Origin: an uncultured Paracoccus sp.
GTDB lineage: Bacteria > Pseudomonadota > Alphaproteobacteria > Rhodobacterales > Rhodobacteraceae
Direction: 5' to 3'
Assembly: GCF_947487305.1 (NCBI RefSeq)
Contig: NZ_CANKWH010000004.1
Location: 186,001-250,000 of the forward strand
DNA length: 64,000 nucleotides
The notes below the pieces were generated by a model. The model searched no databases. It saw nothing but the letters and a program-made list of their open reading frames with translations, and had not been told where the DNA came from. The position numbers and the translations under genes are program-made. Below, in pieces: positions 9,862 through 19,277 of the stretch. Each line of letters opens with the position of its first letter. Within the stretch, counting starts at the first letter, position 1.

Positions 9862-10647
9862 ATGACCCCCGATACCAACTATTTCCAGATCCGCATCGCC
9901 ACCAGCGAGCGTGACCTCAAGGCGGCGCAGCGCCTGCGCTATCGTGTCTTCGTCGAAGAGCTGGGCGGCGATGGCCCGCTGGTCGATCACGAGAACCGGC
10001 TGGAACGCGACGAGTTCGACCCGGTGGTCGATCACCTCTGCCTGATCGATTCGCGCCGCAGCGCCGAAGAGCTGGATCATGTGGTCGGCGTCTATCGCCT
10101 GCTGCCCGGCTCGCGCGCGGCCGAGTTCGGGCGGTTTTATTGCGACGCCGAATATGACCTGAGTGTTTTGCGCGACTGCGGCCGCAGCCTGCTGGAACTG
10201 GGCCGCTCCTGCGTCGATCCCGAATATCGCGGCGGCTCGGGCATGTTCCTCTTGTGGAACGCGCTGGCCGATTACGTGCTGGACCTGGACATCGAGGTGC
10301 TGTTCGGCGTTGCCAGCTTCCACGGCACCGATATCGACGTGCTGGCGCCCTCGCTTTCATGGTTGCACCAGAACCATCTGGCCCCGGCCGAGCTGCGGCC
10401 GACCGCGAAGCCCGCGGGCTATCAGGACATGGACCTGATCCCCGCCGAGCGCATCGACCGGCGCGAGGCGATGGTGAACATGCCGGCGCTGATCAAGGCC
10501 TATCTGCGGCTCGGCGGGCAGGTCGGGCAGGGCGCCTATCTCGACCGGGCCTTCAACACAACGGATGTGTTCCTGCTGATGGACACCGCCGCCATGTCCG
10601 ACAAGCACCGCAAGTTCTACGAATCCCGCTGGCAGCAGCAGCAATGA
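9862..10647 (+). CDS. olsB: L-ornithine N(alpha)-acyltransferase
   Basis: First step of ornithine-lipid synthesis: moves a 3-hydroxyacyl group from acyl-ACP to the alpha-amino group of ornithine, giving lyso-ornithine lipid. The 261-residue protein has the OlsB pattern: RLRYRVFVEELGGDGP, FDPVVDHLCLID, VVGVYRLL, then GRSCVDPEYRGGSGMFLLW and FGVASFHGTD. The open frame reaches back to 9613, but family similarity begins at the ATG at 9862 (MTPDTNYFQIRIA). The stop overlaps the olsA start (ATGA). Ornithine lipids often replace phospholipids when phosphate is scarce, but I see no Pho box upstream. Confidence 0.9.
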   Translation: MTPDTNYFQIRIATSERDLKAAQRLRYRVFVEELGGDGPLVDHENRLERDEFDPVVDHLCLIDSRRSAEELDHVVGVYRLLPGSRAAEFGRFYCDAEYDLSVLRDCGRSLLELGRSCVDPEYRGGSGMFLLWNALADYVLDLDIEVLFGVASFHGTDIDVLAPSLSWLHQNHLAPAELRPTAKPAGYQDMDLIPAERIDRREAMVNMPALIKAYLRLGGQVGQGAYLDRAFNTTDVFLLMDTAAMSDKHRKFYESRWQQQQ

Positions 10648-11495
10648 GCGATCAGGGCCGGGGTCCTGCGACATGGCGCGACAACAGCGGCTATGCGCTT
10701 GGCCGCCCGCTGAGCCTGCGCGACTGGCTGCGCGTGGTCCGGCGCGGGGTGCCGGTCATCCTCGTGCTGGCGATCGGGGTGCTGCTGATCCTGCCCTTGC
10801 GCGCCGTCGAGCGGCTGTTCCACGGCCCCCGCCGCCCCTGGACCGGCCCGCATGTGCAGATGGTCTGCCGGCTGTGCCTGTTCTTCTTGGGCATCGGCTG
10901 GCGCCGCGTTGGCAAGCCCCTGCGCGGTCCCGGCGCGGTGGTCGCCAACCATTCCAGCTGGCTCGACATCTTCGTGCTGAACGCCGCCATGCCGGTCTTT
11001 TTCGTCAGCAAGGCCGAGGTCTCGGGCTGGCCGGGCATCAACATCCTGACCCGCGTGACCAATACCCATTTCGTCATCCGCGACCCCAAGCTCGCGCGCC
11101 AGCAGGCCCATGAATTCGCCGAGCGTGTCCGCGCCGGTCATCGCCTGCTGTTCTTCCCCGAGGGCACCTCGTCGGATGGCCGCCGGGTGCTGCCGTTCAA
11201 GCCGACGCTGTTCCAGGGATTCTTGGACCCGGAACTGCCGCTTGATCTGGCGATCCAGTCGATCACCGCCGATTACCACGCCCCGCGCGGCGAGGACGCG
11301 CGCTTCTATGGCTGGTGGGGAGATATGGACCTTGGCCCGCATCTGATGCATGTGCTGTCGGAGCGCCGTCAGGGCAGCGTGACGGTGACGCTGCATGCGC
11401 CGATCGCGGTGGCGGGCGAGACGCGGAAATCGCTGTCGGCCAAGGCCGAACAGGCCGTGCGTTCTGCGCTTGAAAATGATATGATTGTGCCTTGA
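10644..11495 (+). CDS. olsA: Lyso-ornithine lipid O-acyltransferase
   Basis: Adds the second acyl chain to lyso-ornithine lipid. A PlsC-type acyltransferase of 283 residues with an N-terminal membrane anchor (about residues 35-55, VILVLAIGVLLILPL). The catalytic HX4D motif is NHSSWLDI and the acceptor-binding motif is FFPEGTSSDG. The ATG overlaps the olsB stop. The neighbouring olsB decides the substrate assignment over a plain 1-acylglycerol-3-phosphate acyltransferase. nrdJ begins only about 60 bp after the stop but has its own regulatory box in that gap. Confidence 0.9.
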   Translation: MSDQGRGPATWRDNSGYALGRPLSLRDWLRVVRRGVPVILVLAIGVLLILPLRAVERLFHGPRRPWTGPHVQMVCRLCLFFLGIGWRRVGKPLRGPGAVVANHSSWLDIFVLNAAMPVFFVSKAEVSGWPGINILTRVTNTHFVIRDPKLARQQAHEFAERVRAGHRLLFFPEGTSSDGRRVLPFKPTLFQGFLDPELPLDLAIQSITADYHAPRGEDARFYGWWGDMDLGPHLMHVLSERRQGSVTVTLHAPIAVAGETRKSLSAKAEQAVRSALENDMIVP

Positions 11496-11508
11496 GGCCG
11501 CTTCGCCA

Positions 11509-11524
11509 ACACCATATATGGTAT
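11509..11524. promoter_or_regulatory. NrdR box upstream of nrdJ
   Basis: ACACCATATATGGTAT matches the NrdR consensus (acaCwAtATaTwGtgt) in the palindromic core CCATATATGG. It lies 34 bp before the nrdJ start, where repression by NrdR is usual. A second box at about 31 bp spacing, usual for this repressor, is not convincing (only half of 11475-11490 fits). Confidence 0.5.
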
Positions 11525-11558
11525 TCTCTTCTCAATAACCTACCAAGGATTGTCCCAG

Positions 11559-13823
11559 ATGAGCCGCTTTGTCGCCCCGATTGCCGAACAAATCTGGGAT
11601 ATGAAATACCGGATGAAGGATGCCGAGGGGCAGCCGGTCGATGGCACGGTCGAGGACAGCTGGCGGCGGGTGGCGCGTGATCTGGCCTCGGTCGAGAAAA
11701 AGCCAGCCGAGTGGGAAGACCGCTTCTATGCCGCGCTCGAGGATTTCAAGTTCCTGCCGGCGGGGCGGATTCTGGCGGGTGCCGGCACCGGTCGCACGGT
11801 GACGCTGTTCAACTGTTTCGTCATGGGCACCATTCCCGACAGCATGGGCGGCATCTTCGACATGCTGAAGGAAGCGGCGCTGACCATGCAGCAGGGTGGC
11901 GGCATCGGCTATGACTTCTCGACCATCCGGCCGCGCGGAGCGGCGGTGCACGGGGTGGCGGCGGATGCCTCGGGTCCGCTGTCGTTCATGGATGTCTGGG
12001 ACGCGATGTGCCGCACCATCATGTCGGCGGGCTCGCGCCGGGGCGCGATGATGGCGACGATGCGCTGTGACCATCCCGATATCGAGGCCTTCATCGAGGC
12101 CAAGCAGGACAGCGCCCGGCTGCGCATGTTCAACCTGTCGGTGCTGATCACCGATCCCTTCATGCAGGCGGTGAAGGACGGCAAGAGCTGGGACCTGCAA
12201 TTCGAGGGCAAGGTCTATCGCACCGTCGATGCTCGCGACCTGTGGAACCGGATCATGCGCGCGACCTATGATTTCGCCGAGCCGGGCGTGATCTTCATCG
12301 ACCGCATCAACCAGCAGAACAACCTGCATTACGCCGAGACCATCGCCGCCACCAATCCCTGTGGCGAGCAGCCCTTGCCGCCCTATGGCGCCTGCCTGCT
12401 GGGCTCGATCAACCTTGCGCGGCTGGTGACGGAGCCCTTCACCGCCAAGGCGCATCTGGACGAAAAGGCGCTGGACGATCTGGTCCGCACCGCCGTGCGG
12501 ATGATGGACAACGTGGTTGACGCCAGCCGCTTCCCGCTGCCGCAGCAACTGGCCGAGGCGCAGGCCAAGCGCCGAATCGGGCTGGGCGTCACCGGGCTGG
12601 CCGATGCGCTTCTGATGCTGGGCCTGCGCTATGGCGCCAAGGACGCGGTGGAACAGACGCGCACATGGATGAAGGCCATCGCGCGCTCGGCCTATCTGGC
12701 GAGTGCCGATCTGGCGAAGGAAAAGGGCGCATTCCCGCTGTTTGACGCCGACGAATATCTGAAATCCGGCTTCATGCAGCGGATGGATGACGATGTGCGC
12801 GCGGCCATTGCCGAGCATGGTATCCGCAATGCGCTGCTGACGTCGATTGCGCCGACCGGGACGATCAGCCTCTATGCCGGCAATGTGTCCTCGGGGATCG
12901 AACCGGTCTTTGCCTATGCCTATACCCGCAAGGTGCTGCAGAAGGACGGCTCGCGCACCGAGGAAGAGGTGGTGGATTACGCCGTGCAGATGTGGCGCGA
13001 CCTGAAAGGCGATGCGCCGCTGCCGGATTACTTCGCCAATGCGCAGACGCTGGCGCCCAAGGATCACGTCGCCATGCAGGCGGCGGCACAGGAATGGGTC
13101 GACAGTTCCATCTCGAAGACCATCAACTGCCCCGAGGATATTTCCTTCGAGGAATTCAAGGATGTCTATCTCTCGGCTTGGGACCTGGGCTGCAAGGGCT
13201 GCACCACCTATCGCCCGAATGACGTGACCGGCTCGGTCCTGTCGGTCAGCGAGACATCCGAGGCCGCGCCCGAGGCCGATCGCGGCGCCGATGTGGTCTA
13301 TCTGACCGAGCCGCTGGACCGCCCGGCGGCGCTGGAAGGCTCGACCTACAAGCTGAAATGGCCGGGCAGCGAGCACGCGATCTACATCACCGTGAACGAC
13401 ATCGTGCAGGCCGGTCATCGCCGCCCCTTCGAGGTCTTCATCAACTCGAAGAACATGGAGCATTTCGCCTGGACCGTGGCGCTGACGCGGATGATCTCGG
13501 CGGTGTTCCGGCGTGGCGGCGATGTGTCCTTCGTGGTCGAGGAGCTGAAAGCCGTCTTCGATCCGCGCGGCGGTGCCTGGATGCAGGGGAAATACGTCCC
13601 CTCGATCCTCGCGGCCATTGGCGGCGTGATCGAGCGGCACATGATCTCGACCGGCTTCCTCGAGGGCGAGGGCATGGGGCTGAAGACCGATCCGCAGGCC
13701 GAGGTGATGGCCGTGGGCGAACGCCCGCGCGGCCCGGCCTGCCCGAGCTGCGGCCAATACGGGATGCGCATGGTCGAGGGCTGCATGACCTGCCCCAGCT
13801 GCGGCCATTCGAAATGCGGCTGA
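11559..13823 (+). CDS. nrdJ: Class II (adenosylcobalamin-dependent) ribonucleotide reductase
   Basis: Makes deoxyribonucleotides with coenzyme B12 instead of a diiron or glycyl radical, so it works with or without oxygen. 754 residues; no ATP-cone is seen ahead of the catalytic barrel. Key residues: the redox cysteine in LFNCFVMG (Cys86) and the radical-site motif NPCGEQ (Cys268, Glu270). The C-terminus has a four-cysteine zinc-ribbon-like tail, CPSCGQYG and CPSCGHSKCG, which also supplies the shuttle cysteines. Start: ATG at 11559 with AAGGA upstream; a TTG at 11550 is less likely. No B12 riboswitch fits in the 63-bp leader. It is preceded by an NrdR box and followed by a structured region and terminator. 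Confidence 0.93.
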   Translation: MSRFVAPIAEQIWDMKYRMKDAEGQPVDGTVEDSWRRVARDLASVEKKPAEWEDRFYAALEDFKFLPAGRILAGAGTGRTVTLFNCFVMGTIPDSMGGIFDMLKEAALTMQQGGGIGYDFSTIRPRGAAVHGVAADASGPLSFMDVWDAMCRTIMSAGSRRGAMMATMRCDHPDIEAFIEAKQDSARLRMFNLSVLITDPFMQAVKDGKSWDLQFEGKVYRTVDARDLWNRIMRATYDFAEPGVIFIDRINQQNNLHYAETIAATNPCGEQPLPPYGACLLGSINLARLVTEPFTAKAHLDEKALDDLVRTAVRMMDNVVDASRFPLPQQLAEAQAKRRIGLGVTGLADALLMLGLRYGAKDAVEQTRTWMKAIARSAYLASADLAKEKGAFPLFDADEYLKSGFMQRMDDDVRAAIAEHGIRNALLTSIAPTGTISLYAGNVSSGIEPVFAYAYTRKVLQKDGSRTEEEVVDYAVQMWRDLKGDAPLPDYFANAQTLAPKDHVAMQAAAQEWVDSSISKTINCPEDISFEEFKDVYLSAWDLGCKGCTTYRPNDVTGSVLSVSETSEAAPEADRGADVVYLTEPLDRPAALEGSTYKLKWPGSEHAIYITVNDIVQAGHRRPFEVFINSKNMEHFAWTVALTRMISAVFRRGGDVSFVVEELKAVFDPRGGAWMQGKYVPSILAAIGGVIERHMISTGFLEGEGMGLKTDPQAEVMAVGERPRGPACPSCGQYGMRMVEGCMTCPSCGHSKCG

Positions 13824-13827
13824 GGCG

Positions 13828-13844
13828 GGCGTCACGGTGACGCC
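13828..13844. repeat. Short perfect dyad after nrdJ
   Basis: GGCGTCAC and GTGACGCC are perfect inverted copies around a single base, 5 bp past the nrdJ stop. As RNA it could form a 6-bp stem with a 5-base loop; no T-run follows, so it is not a normal terminator. Confidence 0.4.
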
Positions 13845-13853
13845 TGCTGTCCT

Positions 13854-13964
13854 GCAAGGATGTCCGGGATGACCTGAGCCGTCATGCGGCGATGGAATGC
13901 ACATCCGGACCTTGCCGAGATAACAGACTGCAAAGGGCCCTGGACCTCCGGCGGCCCTTTTTTT
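13854..13964 (+). ncRNA. Candidate structured RNA or 3'-UTR element ending in a terminator
   Basis: No protein-like frame lies here. GCAAGG (13854-13859) pairs with CCTTGC (13910-13915), then TCCGG (13863-13867) with CCGGA (13905-13909), then ATG with CAT, giving a long hairpin with two small bulges. Inside it, ATGAC (13869-13873) can alternatively pair with GTCAT (13881-13885). About 15 bases later comes a strong intrinsic terminator. The arrangement fits either a processed 3'-UTR small RNA of nrdJ or an independent RNA of about 110 nt. I do not recognise an RNA family. About 150 bp beyond the terminator, up to tex, show nothing clear. Confidence 0.35.
13932..13964 (+). terminator. Intrinsic terminator downstream of nrdJ
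   Basis: AAAGGGCC pairs with GGCCCTTT across a 13-base loop and is followed by more T, making a seven-T run. Confidence 0.78.
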
Positions 13965-14117
13965 CTGCTCTCTCGGGCAGGTTGATCGGGTCCGGCCCCT
14001 TGGGGAAATCTCTGCCGGCCTGCAATTCCCCAGCGCCGATCATCCCCGCTGCGACTCCGTGTTGCCGCTGTCTCCAGCGCGGATTATCACGGACTTCCGA
14101 CAGATGGAGAGCCCGCC

Positions 14118-16427
14118 GTGACCCAGACAACCGCCCAGATCGCCCGCGTCATCGCGCAAGAGATTGCTGCCAGCCCGGCGCAGGTCAGCGCGGCGGCGGC
14201 GCTCTTGGATGAAGGGGCGACCGTGCCCTTCGTCGCGCGTTATCGCAAGGAGGTGACCGGCGGGCTGGATGACACGCAACTGAGGACGCTGGCCGAGCGG
14301 CTGGCCTATCTGCGCGAGCTCGAGGCGCGGCGCGAGGCGATCCTGAAATCGATCCGCGAACAGGGCAAGCTGACCGATGATCTGGCGCGCGCCATCGCCC
14401 AGGCCGAGACCAAGGCGGGTCTGGAAGACATCTACCTGCCCTTCAAGCCCAAGCGCCGCACCAAGGCGATGATCGCGCGCGAGAACGGTCTGGAGCCGCT
14501 GCTGCGCGCGATCATGGACCAGCGGGCAACGGCACCGGAAACCCATGCCGAAGCCTACCTGACCGAGGCCGTTCTGACGGTAAAGGAGGCGCTGACCGGC
14601 GCGCGCGATATCCTGACCGAAGAGCTGTCGGAACGCGCCGACCTGCTGGGCCGGCTGCGTGACTTCATGCGGCGCGAGGCCTTCGTCGTCTCGAAGGTCA
14701 TCGAGGGCAAGGAGGCCGCGGGGGCCAAGTTCGCCGATTACTTCGACCAGCGCGAGAAATGGGCCGAGATCCCCGCGCACCGGGCGCTGGCCATCCTGCG
14801 CGCCGCCAAGGAAGAGATCGTCACCATCGAGGTCGCGCCAGATGCCGAGACCGGTGTGCCGCAGGCCATCGCCATGATCGCGGCCTCGCTTGGCACCGCC
14901 GGCGATACGCCCGGCGATCGCTGGCTGCGCGCGGCGGCTGACTGGGCCTGGCGGGTCAAGTTCTCGCTGACGCTTTACATCGACCTTTTGGGCGAATTGC
15001 GCCAGCGTGCGCATGAGGCGGCGATCACCGTCTTTTCGCGCAACCTCAAGGACCTGCTGCTGGCGGCACCCGCCGGGGCCAAGGCGACGCTGGGGCTGGA
15101 CCCGGGCATCCGGACCGGCGTGAAATGTGCGGTGGTGGACAAGACCGGCAAGCTTCTGGAAACCGCGACGATCTATCCCTTCCAGCCGCGCATGGATGTT
15201 CGCGGGGCCGAGGCCACGCTGATCCAGCTGATCGCGAAGCATGGTGTCGAACTGGTCGCCATCGGCAACGGCACCGCCAGCCGCGAGACCGAGAAACTGG
15301 TCGGCGACACGCTGCGGCTTCTGCCGCAGGGGGTAAAGGTGCCGACGCGGGTGGTCGTGTCCGAGGCCGGGGCCTCTGTCTATTCCGCCTCGGAACTGGC
15401 GGCCAGGGAATTCCCGGGTCTCGACGTCTCGCTGCGCGGTGCAGTCTCGATTGCCCGGCGCTTGCAGGACCCCCTGGCGGAACTGGTGAAGATCACCCCG
15501 CAATCGATCGGCGTCGGGCAATACCAGCATGATGTGGACCAGCGCAGCCTGTCGCGGGCGCTCGACGCGGTGGTCGAGGATGCGGTGAACGCGGTGGGGG
15601 TGGACCTGAACACCGCTTCGGCGCCGCTTCTGGCGCAGGTCGCGGGGCTGGGGCCGTCGCTGGCGGAATCGATCGTGCTTTACCGCGAGGAACATGGCTC
15701 GTTCCCCTCGCGCAAGACGCTGCTGAAGGTCTCGGGCCTTGGTCCGAAGGCCTTTGAGCAATGCGCCGGCTTCCTGCGTATCCGCGACGGGGTCGAGCCG
15801 CTGGACGCCTCCTCCGTCCATCCCGAGGCCTATGAGGTCGCGCGCCGGATCGTCTCGGCCTGTGGCCGCGACCTGCGCCAGATCGTCGGCACGGCGGGGG
15901 CGCTGAACGCGCTCAGGGCCGAGGATTTCGTCACAGGTTCCTTCGGCCTGCCCACCGTGCGCGACATCTTCCGCGAACTGGAAAAGCCGGGACGCGATCC
16001 CCGGCCCGAGTTCAAGACGGCGAAGTTCTCGGAAGGCGTCGAGGAGATCAAGGACCTGAAGCCCGGGATGCGGCTGGAAGGCACCGTCACCAATGTCGCG
16101 GCCTTCGGCGCCTTCGTCGATATCGGCGTGCATCAGGACGGGCTGGTGCATGTTAGCCAATTGGCCGACCGTTTCGTCAAGGACCCCCATGAGGTGGTCA
16201 AGGCGGGCGATGTCGTGCAGGTGCGCGTGACCGAGGTCGATATTGCCCGCAAGCGCATCGGGTTGACCATGCGCAAGGATGGCGGCGCGTCGCAGGAGAA
16301 GCCCGCCGACCGGGGGCAGCCATCGCGGCACGCAGGAAAACCCAAGGGTCCGGCACCGAAGGGCGCGAAACCGGATGCCCCCGGCGGGTTGGGCGCGGCG
16401 CTGCTTGAGGCGATGAAGAAGCGGTAA
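14118..16427 (+). CDS. tex: Tex-family RNA-binding transcription accessory protein
   Basis: Cytoplasmic nucleic-acid-binding protein related to eukaryotic Spt6, implicated in transcription and virulence gene expression in other bacteria. The 769-residue chain has the Tex order: N-terminal helical part with [17 protein letters not shown], a YqgF/RuvX-like domain with [17 protein letters not shown], helix-hairpin-helix segments ([20 protein letters not shown] and [19 protein letters not shown]), and a C-terminal S1 domain with [20 protein letters not shown]. The start is GTG at 14118 with GGAG nine bases upstream. A basic Pro/Lys-rich linker and a short [10 protein letters not shown] end follow the S1 domain. 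Confidence 0.94.
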   Translation: MTQTTAQIARVIAQEIAASPAQVSAAAALLDEGATVPFVARYRKEVTGGLDDTQLRTLAERLAYLRELEARREAILKSIREQGKLTDDLARAIAQAETKAGLEDIYLPFKPKRRTKAMIARENGLEPLLRAIMDQRATAPETHAEAYLTEAVLTVKEALTGARDILTEELSERADLLGRLRDFMRREAFVVSKVIEGKEAAGAKFADYFDQREKWAEIPAHRALAILRAAKEEIVTIEVAPDAETGVPQAIAMIAASLGTAGDTPGDRWLRAAADWAWRVKFSLTLYIDLLGELRQRAHEAAITVFSRNLKDLLLAAPAGAKATLGLDPGIRTGVKCAVVDKTGKLLETATIYPFQPRMDVRGAEATLIQLIAKHGVELVAIGNGTASRETEKLVGDTLRLLPQGVKVPTRVVVSEAGASVYSASELAAREFPGLDVSLRGAVSIARRLQDPLAELVKITPQSIGVGQYQHDVDQRSLSRALDAVVEDAVNAVGVDLNTASAPLLAQVAGLGPSLAESIVLYREEHGSFPSRKTLLKVSGLGPKAFEQCAGFLRIRDGVEPLDASSVHPEAYEVARRIVSACGRDLRQIVGTAGALNALRAEDFVTGSFGLPTVRDIFRELEKPGRDPRPEFKTAKFSEGVEEIKDLKPGMRLEGTVTNVAAFGAFVDIGVHQDGLVHVSQLADRFVKDPHEVVKAGDVVQVRVTEVDIARKRIGLTMRKDGGASQEKPADRGQPSRHAGKPKGPAPKGAKPDAPGGLGAALLEAMKKR

Positions 16428-16499
16428 GCCTGCATCGCGCATTCTTGTTGCTGACCCGTCGCCGAATGTCGCTGTCGCCATCAGGGCCGCGGATGAAAC

Positions 16500-18392
16500 C
16501 TAGGCCTTGCCCGGATAGCCCACGCCCTTCAGCGCCACGGCGATCTCGTCCAGCGTCGCCGGATCGTCGATGGTGGCGGGCAGCTTGAACTCTTCGCCAT
16601 CGGCGATCTTGGCCATGGTGGCGCGCAGGATCTTGCCCGAGCGGGTCTTGGGCAGGCGGTCGACCACCACGGCGGTCTTGAATGCGGCGACCGGGCCGAT
16701 CTGTTCGCGGACGCGGGCGACGACCTCCTTGACCACCTGCGCGTCGGGCGTCTCGACGCCTTTCTTGAGGCAGAGGAAGCCAAGCGGCATCTGTCCCTTC
16801 AGACTGTCGGCCACGCCGATCACCGCGCATTCGGCGACGGCGGGATGACCGGCCAGAACCTCCTCCATCGCCCCGGTCGAGAGGCGGTGGCCGGCGACGT
16901 TGATCACATCATCGGTGCGCGCCATGATGTAGAGATAGCCATCCTCATCGACATAGCCCGCATCGCCGGTTTCGTAATAGCCGGGGAAATGGTCGAGATA
17001 GGATTTGCGGAAGCGCCCTTCGGCATTCCACAGCGTCGGCAGGGTGCCGGGCGGCAAGGGCAGCTTCACCGCAATGGCGCCAAGCGTGCTCGCGGGCAGG
17101 GGATGGCCGGCCTCGTCGAGGATCTGCACGTCATAGCCAGGCATCGGATGGGTCGGGCTGCCCTTGCGGACCGGCAGAAGCTCGATCCCCAAGGGGTTCG
17201 CGGCGATGGCCCAGCCCGTTTCGGTCTGCCACCAGTGATCGATCACCGGCACCTTCAGGTGATCCTCGGCCCATTGGATCGTGTCCGGGTCCGCGCGCTC
17301 TCCGGCAAGGAACAGGGCTTGTAGCGAGGAAAGATCGTAATCGTCGATCAGCGCGCCATTAGGATCCTCGCGCTTCACCGCGCGGATGGCAGTGGGGGCG
17401 GTGAAGAAGCTTTTGACGCCATGGTCCTGAATCACCCGCCAGAAGGTGCCGGCATCGGGCGTGCCGACGGGCTTGCCCTCGAAGACGATGGTGGTGGCCC
17501 CGGCGATCAGCGGGGCATAGCAGATATAGCTGTGGCCGACGACCCAGCCCACATCCGAGGCCGCCCAGAACACGTCGCCCGCATCGATGCCATAGATGTT
17601 CTTCATCGACCAGTTCAGCGCCACCAGATGCCCGGCCGTGGCGCGGACCACGCCCTTGGGCTGGCCGGTCGTGCCGCTGGTATAGAGGATATAGGCCGGG
17701 TGATTGCCCGCGACCGGCACGCAATCGGCCGGGGTCGCGCCGTCCTGAAAGGCGGTCCAGTCGACATCGCGGCCGGGGGCCAGCATGGCCGCATGTTCGG
17801 GGCGCTGGAAGATGACGGTGAAATCGGGCTTGTGGGCGGCCTGCTCGATCGCCTTGTCGATCAGCGGCTTGTACTCGACCACTCGTCCCGGCTCGAGCCC
17901 GCAGGACGCGGCCAGAATGGCCTTGGGCTGGGCGTCGTCGATGCGCACGGCCAGCTCATGCGCGGCGAAGCCGCCGAAGACGACCGAATGGATCGCGCCG
18001 ATGCGCGAACAGGCGAGCATGGCGACCAGCGCCTCGGGGATCATCGGCATGTAGATGATGACCCGGTCGCCCAGACCCACGCCCCGCGCCTTGAGCGCAC
18101 CGGCCAGCCGCGCGGTCGCGTCCTGCAACTCGGCAAAGCTGACGCTCTGCTGCGTGCCGGTGATCGGGCTGTCATGGATGATCGCCGCCTGATCGCCGCG
18201 CCCGGCCTTCACATGGCGGTCAACCGCGTTCCAGCAGGTATTGACCGTCGCATCGGCGAACCATTCCCCTGCCGGTCCCTGGTCGAAATAGGCGCGGGTG
18301 GGCGCGCGGTCCCAGTCAATGGCGCGGGCCTGTTCCATCCAGAACGCCTCGGGGTCGGCCTTCCAGCCCTCGTAAACCTCGCGATAGCCCAT
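16500..18392 (-). CDS. prpE: Propionyl-CoA synthetase
   Basis: Activates propionate to propionyl-CoA via an acyl-adenylate. 630 residues of the acetyl/propionyl-CoA synthetase family; the N-terminus GYREVYEGWKADPEAFW and the segment DVGWVVGHSYICYAPL are those of PrpE rather than Acs. The adenylation loop is YTSGTTGQPKG and the C-terminal catalytic lysine, usually controlled by acetylation, is in PKTRSGKILRATM. The ATG at 18392 has GGGAGG upstream; the frame is open to 18452 but without family similarity. No prpBCD or propionyl-CoA carboxylase genes are adjacent. It is divergent from the SDR gene with about 170 bp between them. Confidence 0.9.
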   Translation of the reverse strand: MGYREVYEGWKADPEAFWMEQARAIDWDRAPTRAYFDQGPAGEWFADATVNTCWNAVDRHVKAGRGDQAAIIHDSPITGTQQSVSFAELQDATARLAGALKARGVGLGDRVIIYMPMIPEALVAMLACSRIGAIHSVVFGGFAAHELAVRIDDAQPKAILAASCGLEPGRVVEYKPLIDKAIEQAAHKPDFTVIFQRPEHAAMLAPGRDVDWTAFQDGATPADCVPVAGNHPAYILYTSGTTGQPKGVVRATAGHLVALNWSMKNIYGIDAGDVFWAASDVGWVVGHSYICYAPLIAGATTIVFEGKPVGTPDAGTFWRVIQDHGVKSFFTAPTAIRAVKREDPNGALIDDYDLSSLQALFLAGERADPDTIQWAEDHLKVPVIDHWWQTETGWAIAANPLGIELLPVRKGSPTHPMPGYDVQILDEAGHPLPASTLGAIAVKLPLPPGTLPTLWNAEGRFRKSYLDHFPGYYETGDAGYVDEDGYLYIMARTDDVINVAGHRLSTGAMEEVLAGHPAVAECAVIGVADSLKGQMPLGFLCLKKGVETPDAQVVKEVVARVREQIGPVAAFKTAVVVDRLPKTRSGKILRATMAKIADGEEFKLPATIDDPATLDEIAVALKGVGYPGKA

Positions 18393-18562
18393 GCCCGATC
18401 CTCCCTGACGCGCCGCTGCTTTGTAGCGCCCGGGTGGGTGGTCGCGCAACAACGCGGCTTACCGACCTTGGTCGCGGCGACAATGAGCCGCGGCGGGCGG
18501 ATGGACATTTCGGGATGCTTGCGACAGTGTGCCTGTCCGGTTTGACAGCGAAGGGGATGATC

Positions 18563-19270
18563 ATGGCGGAACAGAAGAAGGTGGCGCTGGTCACGGCGGG
18601 CGGTTCGGGCATGGGGGCGGCGGCAGCGCGCCGGCTGGCGGCGGACGGGTTTGCCGTCGGCATCCTGTCCTCCTCGGGCAAGGGCGAGGCGCTGGCGGCG
18701 GAACTGGGTGGTTTCGGCGTCACCGGCTCGAACCAGTCGAACGACGATCTGGCACGGCTGGTCGATGGCGCGATGGAGCGATGGGGCCGGATTGACGTCT
18801 TGGTGAACAGCGCCGGCCACGGGCCGCGCGCGCCGATCCTCGATCTGACCGACGAGGACTGGCATCGCGGAATGGAGGTCTATTTCCTCAATGCCGTGCG
18901 CCCTTCGCGGCTGGTCACGCCGCATTTGATCGCGGGCGGCGGCGGCGCGATCATCAACATCTCGACCTTCGCCGCCTTCGAGCCGGACCCGGTCTTCCCG
19001 ACCTCGGGCGTGTTCCGCGCCGGGCTGGCGGCCTTCTGCAAGCTCTTCTCGGATCGCTATGCCGCCGAGAACGTGCGGATGAACAATGTCCTGCCGGGCT
19101 TCATCGACTCGCTGCCCGAGAAAGAGGAATTCCGCGCCCGTATCCCCATGGGCCGCTATGGCCGCGAAGCGGAAATCGCCGCCACCATCGCCTTCCTCGC
19201 CTCGGAGGGCGGCGCCTATATCACCGGGCAGAACCTGCGGGTGGATGGCGGGATCACCCGGTCGGTGTAG
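18563..19270 (+). CDS. Atypical SDR-family protein with altered catalytic residues
   Basis: A 235-residue Rossmann-fold short-chain dehydrogenase relative. The cofactor motif is TAGGSGMG (residues 11-18; normally TGxxxGxG) and VNSAGHG replaces the usual NNAG. The catalytic serine region is INIST (residues 131-135), but where YxxxK is expected the sequence is SGVFR (residues 148-152), so the catalytic Tyr and Lys are Ser and Arg. The C-terminal part, NVLPGFIDSLPEKEEF and TGQNLRVDGGITRSV, is well kept. AAGGGG precedes the ATG at 18563 by six bases; an ATG two codons earlier abuts that site. Function unknown; it may bind a nucleotide or substrate without normal dehydrogenase chemistry. It is divergent from prpE. 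Confidence 0.8.
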   Translation: MAEQKKVALVTAGGSGMGAAAARRLAADGFAVGILSSSGKGEALAAELGGFGVTGSNQSNDDLARLVDGAMERWGRIDVLVNSAGHGPRAPILDLTDEDWHRGMEVYFLNAVRPSRLVTPHLIAGGGGAIINISTFAAFEPDPVFPTSGVFRAGLAAFCKLFSDRYAAENVRMNNVLPGFIDSLPEKEEFRARIPMGRYGREAEIAATIAFLASEGGAYITGQNLRVDGGITRSV

Positions 19271-19277
19271 TTGCCTG

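Noticed and set aside
11475..11490. Second NrdR box
   Set aside because: Only the right half fits and the spacing is 34 bp instead of about 31.
11496..11558. Cobalamin riboswitch ahead of nrdJ
   Set aside because: The gap is 63 bp, too short, and no B12-box sequence is visible.
11532..13904. A 790-codon open frame antisense to nrdJ
   Set aside because: It mirrors the codon pattern of a GC-rich gene; the product is His/Arg/Gly-rich without motifs, while the sense strand is an intact reductase.
14040..16481. An 813-codon open frame antisense to tex
   Set aside because: Composition is that of a reverse-frame shadow, and Tex motifs run the whole length of the other strand.
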